DNA of 64,000 nucleotides, taken from assembly GCA_900104495.1 (NCBI GenBank), contig FMXS01000005.1, forward strand, positions 236,645 through 300,644, read 5' to 3'. This document shows, in pieces, positions 45,868-54,929 of this stretch (position 1 is its first letter; every line of letters starts with the position of its first letter). The notes under the pieces are model-generated. The model saw only the letters and a program-made list of their open reading frames with translations, did no database searches and was not told where the DNA came from. The translations under genes were made by a program, and so were the position numbers. Origin of the DNA: Ruminococcaceae bacterium FB2012. GTDB taxonomy: Bacteria > Bacillota > Clostridia > Oscillospirales > Ruminococcaceae.

Positions 45868-48153
45868 ATGGATACAAGGATATTCTATCTGGTGCTGTAT
45901 ATCATACTGGCACTGGCGGTGGGATTCTGCGCTTTTTCCGCCAGACGCTCCAAAAAGGAGATAGGCAGAGCCGTGGCTTTGCTGGAGCTGTCCTTCCTGC
46001 CTCCCTTGATCGGGCATATCATAATCATCTTCTCCGAGTACGAGGAGATCTCCTTCGTGGGGTATTACTTCTATTTCATCGGGATGAACTGCATAATGGC
46101 GGCGCTGATAAAATTCACCGACGCCTACTGCAAGGGCACCGGCAAGGGGCAGAAGCCCCCGAAGTTCATGTTCGTTATGCTGACGGCGGATTCTGTCCAG
46201 CTGCTTATGAACATCTTCTTCGGTCACGCCTTCAGCATCGAGAGCATCGACGTCAGCGACAGGCCCTATTACCGTCTGGTGCCTCACCTGGGGCAGACTA
46301 TCCACCGCGTGGTGGACTACTTCATATTCTTTGCCTCCCTGCTGATATTCATTATGGCTATCAGAAATACCGCCCGCATTTACAGAGAACGCTATACCGT
46401 GATACTGGCGTCGTTTATACTGGTCTGCGTCTGGCAGACGTTCTATATCTTCTCCCGCACACCCATTGACCGTTCAATGATCGGCTTCGGCGCATTGGGA
46501 CTGCTGGTCTACTACTTCTCCCTCCATTACCGTCCGCTGAGACTGCTGGACAGGATGCTTTCCAACATTGCGGCGGAGCTGCCTATGGCCCTGTTCGTAT
46601 TCGATCCCTTCGGGAAGTGCATATGGACCAACGAGCCGGGTATGAAGCTCACTTCCGTGGGTATGCGCAACGTTGAGGACGCTACGGAAGGTCTCGAAAG
46701 GATCTTCGGGAAGGGGAGCATCATCCGCAATGAAAAGCAATGGGCGGAGAGCCGCGTCATCGGGAGCGGGGACAGCGCTACATATTACTCCGTGATAATG
46801 AATTCCGTCAGCGACGAGGCAGATCAGCTGGCAGGCTCCTTCCTTGTGATACGGGACAATACCGAAGAACAGCTCCGCCTCAAGCGGGAGCTGTATAATT
46901 CCACCCACGACAGCCTGACGGGGCTTTACACCAAACAGCATCTCTACGAATGCATACGCCGAAAGCTGGACGAGAACAGCGGGACCCACTATTTTGCGGC
47001 GTTCGTGGACGTGAAGAACTTCAAGATCGTCAACGACGTTTTCAGCTCCGCTTTCGGAGATCTTGCCTTGAAGCAGATCGCCGAGAGCATCCGCTCCCGT
47101 ATGACGGAGCGGTGCGTCTACGGCAGGCTGGCAGGGGACACCTTCGGAGTTTTCGTTCCCGTCGGGGAGTTCAATGCCGAGACCCTTGAAGCCGAGCTGG
47201 AATCCTTTGCCGTCACCGACGGCTCCGTTGAGCATCACCTGCTGATACATCTTGGAGTATACGAGGTCACGGACACAAACATTGACGTTTCCGTAATGTT
47301 CGACAGGGCGCATCTTGCGCTGTCTACGATCACCGACGAGTACAAGCGTCATATCGCCTACTACGACAACAAGCTCCGCGAGAAGGTCCTCTGGGACCAG
47401 CAGATAACCTCCGAAGTCCGGGATGCCGTGGCACAGATGCAGATAAGACCATATCTCCAGCCCATTGCGGACGCCGAGGGCAAGGTCATCGGGGCCGAGG
47501 CTCTCGCCCGCTGGATACATCCCGGGCGGGGATTTATGCCGCCGTCCGCTTTCATACCCGTCTTTGAAAAGAACGGCATGATCGTTGAAGTGGACAGGCA
47601 TATCTGGCGATGCGCCTGCCGGACTCTCGCCGACTGGAAGGAGAGGGGAGTCGATCTCTTCCTTTCGGTCAATATCTCGCCCAAGGATTTCTACTTCACC
47701 GATGTGGTCTGCGAGCTTAAAGCCCTGGTGGAGGAGTTCGGCATCGAGCCCTCGAAGCTCCGCATCGAGATCACCGAGACCGTTATGATGAGCGATGCCG
47801 AGGAGAGGATGCTTACTATGGATCAGCTCCGCGAGGCAGGCTTCATCGTGGAAATGGACGACTTCGGCAGCGGATATTCTTCTCTGAACCTGCTGAAAGA
47901 TATGCCCGTGGACGTCCTCAAAATCGATATGAAGTTCCTCTCCGATACCGACGATAAGACCGGACGCTCCCGGACTATCGTCCATAATATCATCCGCCTC
48001 GCCGAGGAGCTGGGGATCGTTTCCCTCACCGAGGGCGTCGAGACCGAACAGCAGTACCGCAGCCTCGCGGAAATGGGCTGTAAACTGTTCCAGGGCTATT
48101 ATTTCGCCAAGCCCATGCCTCTTGAAGAGTTTGAAGCCTTTGCGATAAAATAA
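45868..48153 (+). CDS. Membrane c-di-GMP phosphodiesterase with degenerate GGDEF domain
   Basis: 761 residues from ATG 45868 (GGTGAG just upstream; earlier in-frame codons lack a site). About seven hydrophobic helices fill residues 1-220, like 7TM sensor modules, followed by a PAS-like segment. The GGDEF domain (about 345-465) has AGDTF in place of GGDEF, so it is unlikely to make c-di-GMP. The EAL domain (about 515-755) is intact: AEALARW, NISPKDFY, EITETVMM, DDFGSGYSSL, LKIDMKFL, EGVET and QGYYFAKPM. It should therefore hydrolyse c-di-GMP in response to an unknown signal. It is single-gene with its own promoter. Confidence 0.92.
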   Translation: MDTRIFYLVLYIILALAVGFCAFSARRSKKEIGRAVALLELSFLPPLIGHIIIIFSEYEEISFVGYYFYFIGMNCIMAALIKFTDAYCKGTGKGQKPPKFMFVMLTADSVQLLMNIFFGHAFSIESIDVSDRPYYRLVPHLGQTIHRVVDYFIFFASLLIFIMAIRNTARIYRERYTVILASFILVCVWQTFYIFSRTPIDRSMIGFGALGLLVYYFSLHYRPLRLLDRMLSNIAAELPMALFVFDPFGKCIWTNEPGMKLTSVGMRNVEDATEGLERIFGKGSIIRNEKQWAESRVIGSGDSATYYSVIMNSVSDEADQLAGSFLVIRDNTEEQLRLKRELYNSTHDSLTGLYTKQHLYECIRRKLDENSGTHYFAAFVDVKNFKIVNDVFSSAFGDLALKQIAESIRSRMTERCVYGRLAGDTFGVFVPVGEFNAETLEAELESFAVTDGSVEHHLLIHLGVYEVTDTNIDVSVMFDRAHLALSTITDEYKRHIAYYDNKLREKVLWDQQITSEVRDAVAQMQIRPYLQPIADAEGKVIGAEALARWIHPGRGFMPPSAFIPVFEKNGMIVEVDRHIWRCACRTLADWKERGVDLFLSVNISPKDFYFTDVVCELKALVEEFGIEPSKLRIEITETVMMSDAEERMLTMDQLREAGFIVEMDDFGSGYSSLNLLKDMPVDVLKIDMKFLSDTDDKTGRSRTIVHNIIRLAEELGIVSLTEGVETEQQYRSLAEMGCKLFQGYYFAKPMPLEEFEAFAIK

Positions 48154-48166
48154 ACACAGCACAGAA

Positions 48167-48203
48167 AAGCCCGTCCGGACGAAAGCGGACGGGCTTGTTT
48201 TGT
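48167..48203. terminator. Bidirectional terminator between EAL gene and ispF
   Basis: An 11-bp stem AAGCCCGTCCG/CGGACGGGCTT has T-rich flanks on both strands. Confidence 0.9.
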
Positions 48204-48214
48204 TTGTGAGATAT

Positions 48215-48691
48215 TTACAGGCTTTCTATGAGGCAGACAGCGGTGGCGGAGATGCCCAGCTTTTCGCCTGTGAAGCCGAGGCCCTCTTCGGTAGTTGCTT
48301 TTACCGAGACCCGGGAAACATCAATGCCGCAGGCCTCTGCGATCCTTCGGCGCATTTCGGGGATATGAGGCGCCAGCTTGGGAGCCTGGGCGCAGACCGT
48401 GGAGTCGATATTGACGATACCGAAGCCCGCGGCTTCGAGCCGGCGGGCGACCTCGGACATCAGCGCAAGGCTGTCGGCGCCCTTGTATTTCTCGTCGCTG
48501 TCGGGGAACAGGTGACCTATATCCCCGAGAGCTGCCGCACCCAGAAGCGCGTCCATGACGGCGTGAGCCAGCACGTCCGCGTCGGAGTGGCCCAGCAGGC
48601 CCTTCTCGTAGGGGATATCCACCCCGCCGAGGATCAGCGCTCTGTTTTCAGTGAGTTTATGAACGTCGTAACCGTGACCTATACGTATCAT
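48215..48691 (-). CDS. ispF: 2-C-methyl-D-erythritol 2,4-cyclodiphosphate synthase
   Basis: 158 residues, the usual length. It cyclises CDP-ME 2-phosphate in the MEP isoprenoid pathway. Zinc ligands are in GHGYDVHKL and GHSDADVLAHAVMDAL, and substrate loops in DIGHLFPDSDEKYKG and the C-terminal KATTEEGLGFTG. It stands apart from other MEP genes; ispD, its frequent partner, is not in the window. It follows the dockerin gene by 14 bp on the same strand and is probably transcribed with it. Confidence 0.97.
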   Translation of the reverse strand: MIRIGHGYDVHKLTENRALILGGVDIPYEKGLLGHSDADVLAHAVMDALLGAAALGDIGHLFPDSDEKYKGADSLALMSEVARRLEAAGFGIVNIDSTVCAQAPKLAPHIPEMRRRIAEACGIDVSRVSVKATTEEGLGFTGEKLGISATAVCLIESL

Positions 48692-48705
48692 AGTATACCT
48701 CCCTG

Positions 48706-50604
48706 TCAGCCCATCGGCTCGTCCCAGCCGTTGACGTTTCTTTGCAGCCGAACAACGTCTTTCATATTGACAGTGCCGTCCTTGAAGGTGTCGCCCAGTT
48801 CAAGATCCATGAAACGGAAGTATTCGTCGCCGTTGAGATACTTCTGCATATAAGCCACGTCCTTCATGTTGATACTGCCGTCAAAATTCACGTCGCCGAC
48901 AGCATAATTGAAGGGGGTCCCGGGGGATGCGGTACCGTCGTACAGAAGCCCCTGCTTCGGGATAAGATCGGTATTGGCATCGACCTTCAGCGCCTTGACC
49001 TCATCCGGTGTCAGCTCGATAGCGTCAAGATACTTCTTGGCTAAAAGCCCCTGATCCGCCAGGATCTTATAGGTGGTATAATACGAATTTTCTGTGGAAG
49101 TATCTCTGACGGCTCTCCATACTTTGTCGGTTTTGTTATAGACGAACTTGACCGGCTTGACGACATTTTTTACCGTGACATCGCTGTAACGGTACACATA
49201 GTTGCCCGTTTCATCGTCGATATGGTCAACGGTCCATTTATAGGTCACCTCCGGGAATTTGAAATCCCGGATAATGATCTTGCTGGTGGGGTGATCTTCA
49301 AATTTTGCGCCGATGTCGATCCTCTCATTTTTGTTGACATATCTGCCGTCTACCCAGCAGTCGGAGGCATATCCAAGGTCACCGCTCCAGTACAGCGAAC
49401 TGCCGTCGCCGACATCACTGGTGTGGAAATAATCTCCGTCCGCTTTTTGGTAAATGTAGGCAAAGGAATTCGGATTGCTGCCTATGCCAGGAACGCTGCT
49501 TACGCCGAGGCGTTCTATTCTTATCCATTTGCCGCTGCCCGCATCCTTCCAGATCTGCTCCATGGTCAGAGCATCGTCCTTGGGAATGTCATCGTCCATT
49601 TGGATCATTGAATAGCTGTCCAGCAGCGACTTGATGTTTGAAAGGGTGATCTTCGGGTCGCTTTTCTTAAAGGTGAATGATCTGGTGATCTTATCCTTGC
49701 TGATGCCCTGTCCCTTACCGATACCGGTCCCGCCGTAGGTTTTGGTGGTGCCGTTATAGGTCACATAAACGACGTAATGGAGGTAATCGTCCCATTCCAC
49801 GGTGCAGTCCGGGGCCAGCTTCTCCGCCACCGAAGCCATCATGCTCGGGTAGGCTATAGAATCGAGGCGGTAAGGATAGATCTCCGAAGCTAAAAGAGGC
49901 TTGTCGTCCAGCCGCAAATAAGGGCTCTGGATGTAGAAGGCCTGATCCTTGTGTGGGGAAGTTGACATTGACCAGTAGTCTTCTGCTCTGAAAAGCTCTC
50001 CGCGGACCCAGGATCCGCTGTAAAGGCAGATCGACGAGAGCCCGCTGCTCACAGCGTCCAGGTTCTCAAAGAGATCCGATTTTGTGGCGTAGGTGTCAAT
50101 CAGGTAATCCAGCGAAGATTTCAGCTTCGGTATCGTGTACTTCTTATTTGTGTCCTTCCATTTGGCATACTGGACATCAGTGTCGGTTCTGTACTGCAAT
50201 GTCAGCTCTCCGCCGTCGGTTTTTCCGCTGTAGAAAATATATCCGCCGCCAACGCGGCCGGTCTCGGTGTCCTCGTAATCTACGTCGGCGTAGAGCCGGA
50301 GATCGAGGTTCCACCTGCTATAATTCTTCACCGATATGACCGGATCGTCGCCGTATAACAATTTGTATTTCGAGTCCTTGTCCACGAAAGCAAATGACCA
50401 GGGGTCCGGGTTATCCGTTTTTACGAAGAAATACTCATTGAACGGCGCCAGCAGGGGAGTGATCTCATAACTGTACTTGGTGACCTCTTTCGCCGAGGAG
50501 GGCTTGATGTCGGCCGCACCCGCCTTAATATCCGGCAGGGCAGCGGGCAGCGTACCCATTACCGCCGCCGCAGTGAGCAGGGAAACGATCTTTTTGAGTA
50601 TCAT
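48706..50604 (-). CDS. Large secreted dockerin protein of unknown activity
   Basis: 632 residues. A signal peptide (MILKKIVSLLTAAAVMGTLP) is followed by about 530 residues rich in aromatic and beta-type sequence (KYSYEITPLLAPFNEYFF, YVVYVTYNGTTKTYGG, FKKSDPKITLSNIKSLL), not recognised as a catalytic family. The C-terminal about 70 residues are a type I dockerin with two calcium segments, GDVNFDGSINMKD and ELGDTFKDGTVNMKD, the latter followed by QRNVNGW. It should bind a cohesin at the cell surface or in a cellulosome-like complex. GGAAG is spaced rather far from the ATG. No promoter is seen in the 53-bp gap to galE, so it is probably transcribed with galE. Confidence 0.88.
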   Translation of the reverse strand: MILKKIVSLLTAAAVMGTLPAALPDIKAGAADIKPSSAKEVTKYSYEITPLLAPFNEYFFVKTDNPDPWSFAFVDKDSKYKLLYGDDPVISVKNYSRWNLDLRLYADVDYEDTETGRVGGGYIFYSGKTDGGELTLQYRTDTDVQYAKWKDTNKKYTIPKLKSSLDYLIDTYATKSDLFENLDAVSSGLSSICLYSGSWVRGELFRAEDYWSMSTSPHKDQAFYIQSPYLRLDDKPLLASEIYPYRLDSIAYPSMMASVAEKLAPDCTVEWDDYLHYVVYVTYNGTTKTYGGTGIGKGQGISKDKITRSFTFKKSDPKITLSNIKSLLDSYSMIQMDDDIPKDDALTMEQIWKDAGSGKWIRIERLGVSSVPGIGSNPNSFAYIYQKADGDYFHTSDVGDGSSLYWSGDLGYASDCWVDGRYVNKNERIDIGAKFEDHPTSKIIIRDFKFPEVTYKWTVDHIDDETGNYVYRYSDVTVKNVVKPVKFVYNKTDKVWRAVRDTSTENSYYTTYKILADQGLLAKKYLDAIELTPDEVKALKVDANTDLIPKQGLLYDGTASPGTPFNYAVGDVNFDGSINMKDVAYMQKYLNGDEYFRFMDLELGDTFKDGTVNMKDVVRLQRNVNGWDEPMG

Positions 50605-50657
50605 ATCAATTCAATGCTTCCTTTCGTTTTTGTCTTTACAGACTGTCATATGTCCTA

Positions 50658-51668
50658 TCAAAGTCCGTTGGGGTTCTTCTCCGCGAAATTCCAGCCGTCG
50701 CGGCACATATCGTCCAGGGTGAACCGGGCTTCCCAGCCGAAAAGCTCTTTAGCTTTTTTGGGCTCGGCATAGCTCCATGCGATGTCGCCGGCACGGCGGG
50801 GCATTACCTTGTAGGGCAGCTCTCTGCCGCAGGCCTTCTCAAAAGCGTGGAGCACGTCAAACACGCTGGAGCCCTTGCCGGTGCCGAGGTTCACGGCCTC
50901 GACGCCCTTGTGGGACAGCACATACTTCAAAGCGCAGATATGCCCCTTGGCCAGGTCCACAACGTGGATGTAATCCCGGACGCCTGTGCCGTCGGGAGTG
51001 TCGTAGTCATTTCCGAATACACCGAGATACTCTCTCTTGCCTACTGCCACCTGCTGGATGTAGGGGAAGAGGTTGTTGGGTATGCCGTTGGGGTCCTCGC
51101 CGATAAGTCCGCTGCTGTGAGCGCCTATGGGATTGAAATACCTCAGCAGAGCGATGCTCCATTCGCTGTCGGCCACTGCCACGTCCTTGAGTATCTGCTC
51201 GATCATGACTTTGGTGTAGCCGTAGGGGTTGGTGGAAGTGTGGGTAGGCATGGTCTCAACATAGGGCACCTGGTTGTCCACGCCGTATACCGTAGCCGAA
51301 GAGGAGAAAACTATCCTCTTGCAGCCGTGAGAGCGCATAGCCTCGATAAGCATCAGCGAGCCGGTGATGTTGTTGTGGTAATACTCCACGGGCTTAGCCA
51401 CGCTCTCGCCCACAGCTTTCAGCCCTGCAAAGTGGATGACCGCCTCGATCTGATTCTCGTCGAATATCTTGTTGAGGGCATCCAGGTCGAGGATGTCCGC
51501 TTCGTAGAATTTCAGGTCCCTGCCCGTGATCTGCTTAACTCGCTTCAAAGACTCCGGCTTGGAGTTGGAGAAGTTGTCAACGACGACGATGTCGTACCCC
51601 GCTTCAAGAAGCTCCACGCAAGTGTGGCTGCCTATAAATCCTGCTCCGCCAGTTACAAGTATTGCCAT
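50658..51668 (-). CDS. galE: UDP-glucose 4-epimerase
   Basis: 336 residues. An extended SDR enzyme that interconverts UDP-glucose and UDP-galactose (and possibly the GlcNAc/GalNAc pair). The NAD-binding motif is VTGGAGFIGSH at the N-terminus; the catalytic pair is YGYTK with the preceding Ser/Thr in FSSSATVYG. The start at 51666-51668 has AAAGGAG upstream; the longer frame to 51728 covers the promoter. It may feed sugar nucleotides to the polysaccharide cluster next door, although it is separated by the phage-like genes. Confidence 0.97.
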   Translation of the reverse strand: MAILVTGGAGFIGSHTCVELLEAGYDIVVVDNFSNSKPESLKRVKQITGRDLKFYEADILDLDALNKIFDENQIEAVIHFAGLKAVGESVAKPVEYYHNNITGSLMLIEAMRSHGCKRIVFSSSATVYGVDNQVPYVETMPTHTSTNPYGYTKVMIEQILKDVAVADSEWSIALLRYFNPIGAHSSGLIGEDPNGIPNNLFPYIQQVAVGKREYLGVFGNDYDTPDGTGVRDYIHVVDLAKGHICALKYVLSHKGVEAVNLGTGKGSSVFDVLHAFEKACGRELPYKVMPRRAGDIAWSYAEPKKAKELFGWEARFTLDDMCRDGWNFAEKNPNGL

Positions 51669-51730
51669 AATAAATATCTCCTTTACAGATAGTATCCAAA
51701 GTTCCGGCCGAAAAGCCGTCATACACATTT

Positions 51731-51759
51731 ATTATACCATGCTTATGACAAAAAAGCAA
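51731..51759 (-). promoter_or_regulatory. Promoter of galE (and probably the dockerin gene and ispF)
   Basis: Minus-strand -35 TTGCTT (51754-51759), -10 TATAAT (51731-51736), 17-bp spacer. Confidence 0.82.
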
Positions 51760-51982
51760 TACGTTATTTGATGATTCTTCGGCGCTTTTTCGGGGGCACT
51801 GAGAGTGGGGGAAATGTCTCTTTTCTGCTTTTTTATCTCTGATCAATTCAATAAGCATTAAAAGCTGCACGTTTGCGTGCAACAAAATGGTCTTTTCCGG
51901 CTATAAGTGAAAGGGGGTAAAAAACAGGACCGGTCATCTCTCTCCGGCCGGTAAGCAAACAGGAAAAACAATGGAGGTAAAA
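51760..51982. other. Divergent gap before the phage-like genes
   Basis: The 314-bp gap after the galE start holds the galE promoter and this stretch. A hairpin TGCACG-tttg-CGTGCA lies at 51866-51881 and a lone -10-like TATAAG near 51913. No convincing -35 for the phage-like genes was found, so their expression is uncertain. Confidence 0.5.
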
Positions 51983-52243
51983 ATGAACTACACAATTTAC
52001 AAGGAAGATCTTCTGAACATTGCAAACGGTACACCTGCTGTCCGCGCCGAGCTTGTCGCTTCCTCGAGCGAGAATATACCCTATTACTCCGATGTAAGCG
52101 GAAGGACCCTCGCCGTCGGCTCGGTCGCTCTTGTGCCCAGCGAAAGCAAGCTCTACATCCTCGACAACGATCTGCTCTGGACGGATTGGGAATCCGGAAC
52201 CAAGTTATCGGCTCCGGCTGAACAGGAGGAGCAGAATGCTTGA
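51983..52243 (+). CDS. Small phage-structural-like protein
   Basis: 86 residues from ATG 51983, which has GGAGG 5 bases upstream; an ATG at 51971 lacks a site. The sequence (SSSENIPYYSDVSGRTLAVGSVALVP, then KLYILDNDLLWTDWESG) resembles small proteins encoded next to phage tail-fibre genes in Firmicutes prophages. No membrane segment. The end overlaps the start of the next gene by 8 bp. The identification is by general resemblance only. Confidence 0.55.
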   Translation: MNYTIYKEDLLNIANGTPAVRAELVASSSENIPYYSDVSGRTLAVGSVALVPSESKLYILDNDLLWTDWESGTKLSAPAEQEEQNA

Positions 52244-53345
52244 CTTTATCCACATAATTAAGGCAAGCAAGGGACTGCCGGTGAAGGATACCGCTGCCAT
52301 GCTACTCGCCGACAGGCTGAAACGCTACGAGGCTTTAGAGTATATCTCGAATACCGAGGGATCGTATATCCTGACAGATATTCTTCTCAACGGATATACC
52401 GACAAGGCGGAGATAGATATGCAGCTCAGCTTTATGGATGAGCTCGGACAGTTCCCGGCGCCGACGATCTTCGGAGCTGCTTCCAGAGCAGACGAATCGG
52501 AGCGAATAGCCTTCTATGCGGGCAATTACGGTTACTATACGAACTACATTCTCACTGTAATGTGCGGCACCTCAATGGAGGCGGCAAGTGATTATGTAAT
52601 GCTCGACCCCAGCGGCTTTGCCGGCAATATATGCAGCAGTGCAGTCGAACAGGGAGCTATTGACAACAGCACCGGCCAACCCGGACAGCAGTCCGAGAGA
52701 GTAAGAACAGCGGATTATGTCGAGATCCCTGTCGGTACAACTCTGCTTTATGCTGCGCCGAACTGGTATAAATACTTAAACGGCTCCGTTTCGCCCTATG
52801 TTTATATCTATCAGTATGATGCAGACAAGAACTATTTAGGCTATACTTATGTATCCGAGGCCTTCGGCTCTGCATCCGTTGATCCGACCGCAAAGTTTGT
52901 CAAGCTTATGTACGGACAAAACGCCCTCGGGGCACTGACGCCCGAGTCAATAGGAAACGGCTTCATATTATCCCTTTCACCTATTGATGCCCAGGATATA
53001 AACAAGCGCGGTATACTTACGGTCAAAGCCCCGTCGCCCAGCTTCTCAGCCACAGGAGGAACTGAAACGGTCTATTCTCCCAGCACACTGATACACCCTT
53101 ATTCGGCCCTTTCGCCGACCGACTATGAGATAACCAGTCCCGCAGCCGTGTTTGCTTTAAACAACTGCGGAACGATAATTCCGGGTCCTTACAGGCAGAT
53201 GAAGATCTTCGGCATAAAGATCTACCGCAGCAATACCCTCACTCACGAGCTCGTTCCGGTCCAGAAAATATCAGACGGAACAAAAGGTCTGTTCGACAAG
53301 ACGACACGCAAGTTTTTCCCTATGGTCACGGTCAGCGGAAGCTGA
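52236..53345 (+). CDS. Tail-fibre/receptor-binding-like protein, orphan phage module
   Basis: 369 residues from ATG 52236 with AGGAGGAGC upstream. The N-terminal part is helical; the middle (YVEIPVGTTLLYAAPNWYKYLNG, VYIYQYDADKNYLGYTY) resembles carbohydrate-binding tail domains of prophages. The last third has the tail-protein ending IKIYRSN, then VPVQKISDGTKGLFDKTTRKFF, similar to minor tail proteins that finish with a YDxxTxKFY-like motif. No capsid, terminase or integrase gene is near. It could be a remnant, or a domesticated surface-binding protein next to the polysaccharide cluster. Confidence 0.68.
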   Translation: MLDFIHIIKASKGLPVKDTAAMLLADRLKRYEALEYISNTEGSYILTDILLNGYTDKAEIDMQLSFMDELGQFPAPTIFGAASRADESERIAFYAGNYGYYTNYILTVMCGTSMEAASDYVMLDPSGFAGNICSSAVEQGAIDNSTGQPGQQSERVRTADYVEIPVGTTLLYAAPNWYKYLNGSVSPYVYIYQYDADKNYLGYTYVSEAFGSASVDPTAKFVKLMYGQNALGALTPESIGNGFILSLSPIDAQDINKRGILTVKAPSPSFSATGGTETVYSPSTLIHPYSALSPTDYEITSPAAVFALNNCGTIIPGPYRQMKIFGIKIYRSNTLTHELVPVQKISDGTKGLFDKTTRKFFPMVTVSGS

Positions 53346-53361
53346 TCCGCATAAAAGCAAG

Positions 53362-53391
53362 AAGCTGCTGCATTCCGCAGCAGCTTTTTTT
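53362..53391. terminator. Bidirectional terminator between tail-like gene and flippase
   Basis: A 10-bp stem AAGCTGCTGC/GCAGCAGCTT (53362-53371, 53377-53386) with TTTTTTT on the plus strand separates the phage-like genes from the convergent polysaccharide operon. Confidence 0.92.
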
Positions 53392-53395
53392 GCTG

Positions 53396-54862
53396 TCAGG
53401 CCTCTTCCTCGCTGTTTATTTCCTTCCACTTCCGCTTTATGCGTTTTCTCAGGATCAAAAAGTATACCGCCGACCATATCAGCCCGAGCAGCAGTGACTC
53501 CGGCAGTTCGCCGATGACGTTCTGGAGCGGGAGCAGTTTTTTGATATAAAAGAACGCTGCCGACATTCCTGCGCACAGCAGGATGATAACACCCGAAATT
53601 TTCCACGGGAACACTTTTGAATAGCTCACTCCCGAAACATCGGATGTGAATTTCAGCATCAGCAGCGACAGCAGCGCTATTGATAAAAATGATGCGGCTG
53701 CAGGTCCTTCAAATCCGAAGAAATAATAAAACAGCGGATTCAGAGCTGCGTTCAGGACAAGATTGACGATGCTGCACAGCAGTATCTTCTTTGTCTGACC
53801 GGTGGAATTGAGTATCAGTCCGAAATATGTGCAGCGGATGGGAAGTATCAGCGTATAGATCCGGAACACGGCAGTTCCCGGCAGATATTTTGCCGAATAG
53901 AGGAACGTCACAACATCCTCGGCGAAGGTGAAGATCCCCGCAGTGAACAGCGCGATTATTATAAACGAAAGCTCCGTAGAAACGTTCCAGAGCCTTACCG
54001 CTCTCTCGGTTTTCCCGTTTTTAATCAGCACTGCGGCTCTCGGAAGAAGCACTGCGGTTATGGACGCCGATACTATCGTAAGCGGAAGCTCCTTTGCCGC
54101 ATTGGAATATATCGCAAGCTGATCCGTGTCCATAAGAGCGCCTATAAGCAGCTTGTCGATCTCGATGCTGAGGGTGCCGACCATAGTGGAAAGACCGATC
54201 GGCAGGGAGAATACGAGTATCCGTTTTATCATGCCGGTATCAATAACTGCTTTTATGCCGCCGCTGATACGGTGGGTCATGAAATATACGATAAGGGCAT
54301 AAAGACAGTTGACCGCAGCAAAGACCGCGATATACACTGAAAACCCGCCGCCGAGGAGCTGCACGGCCACAAGGCTCAGGAGTATAGCCGCGGAGCTTGC
54401 CATTTTGCAGATCATAAGCAGGTTTACTCTCCGGTATACCACCAGAACATTCTCTATCGAGGACGAAATAACCGTCGCCCAGGGGTAGAGCGCGAGGAAA
54501 TACCAGAACCTGCTTATGGCATCATTTTCAAAATACTTCTCGATCAGCGGAACTGACAGCACGAGCAGGAGCCCTATGGCAAGGCTCAGCACGGTGCCTG
54601 CTGTATAATAGACCGAAAGAAAGTGCCTTTTCTCGTCATCGTCCTCCGCACGGGCAAGGAAATAGTTGATGCTGTTGGGAAGCCCGAGCATCAGAAGAGA
54701 GACGAAAAGATTTATGACGAGAAGTATCGAGGAATATGTACCGTATTCTTCAAGTGAGCAGAAGCGCGACAGTATCATACCCGTGGCGGTCGAGATGCAG
54801 AGGGTCACGGCTTTTGAAAAGGTCAGCCTGACAGCGTCTCCGCCCAAAGATGTTTTTTTCAT
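53396..54862 (-). CDS. Wzx-type polysaccharide flippase
   Basis: 488 residues with about 13-14 hydrophobic helices, the layout of the oligosaccharide flippase (MATE/MOP) family that moves lipid-linked repeat units across the membrane. FSLPIGLSTMVGTLSIEIDKLLIG and the IYSNAAKELP stretch after it are typical. The charged C-terminus (KRIKRKWKEINSEEEA) is cytoplasmic. AAAGGAT precedes the ATG. It is the last gene of the surface polysaccharide operon. The matching polymerase (Wzy) is not in the window. Confidence 0.93.
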   Translation of the reverse strand: MKKTSLGGDAVRLTFSKAVTLCISTATGMILSRFCSLEEYGTYSSILLVINLFVSLLMLGLPNSINYFLARAEDDDEKRHFLSVYYTAGTVLSLAIGLLLVLSVPLIEKYFENDAISRFWYFLALYPWATVISSSIENVLVVYRRVNLLMICKMASSAAILLSLVAVQLLGGGFSVYIAVFAAVNCLYALIVYFMTHRISGGIKAVIDTGMIKRILVFSLPIGLSTMVGTLSIEIDKLLIGALMDTDQLAIYSNAAKELPLTIVSASITAVLLPRAAVLIKNGKTERAVRLWNVSTELSFIIIALFTAGIFTFAEDVVTFLYSAKYLPGTAVFRIYTLILPIRCTYFGLILNSTGQTKKILLCSIVNLVLNAALNPLFYYFFGFEGPAAASFLSIALLSLLMLKFTSDVSGVSYSKVFPWKISGVIILLCAGMSAAFFYIKKLLPLQNVIGELPESLLLGLIWSAVYFLILRKRIKRKWKEINSEEEA

Positions 54863-54929
54863 CAGAGTCTTATCCTTTAGTGTTGATTGGAGCCTTATCG
54901 GAACAGCTCTTATTCATCTGAGAAAAAAC

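Noticed and set aside
51840..51960. Riboswitch upstream of the phage-like genes
   Set aside because: Only a short hairpin is visible; no known riboswitch core was recognised.
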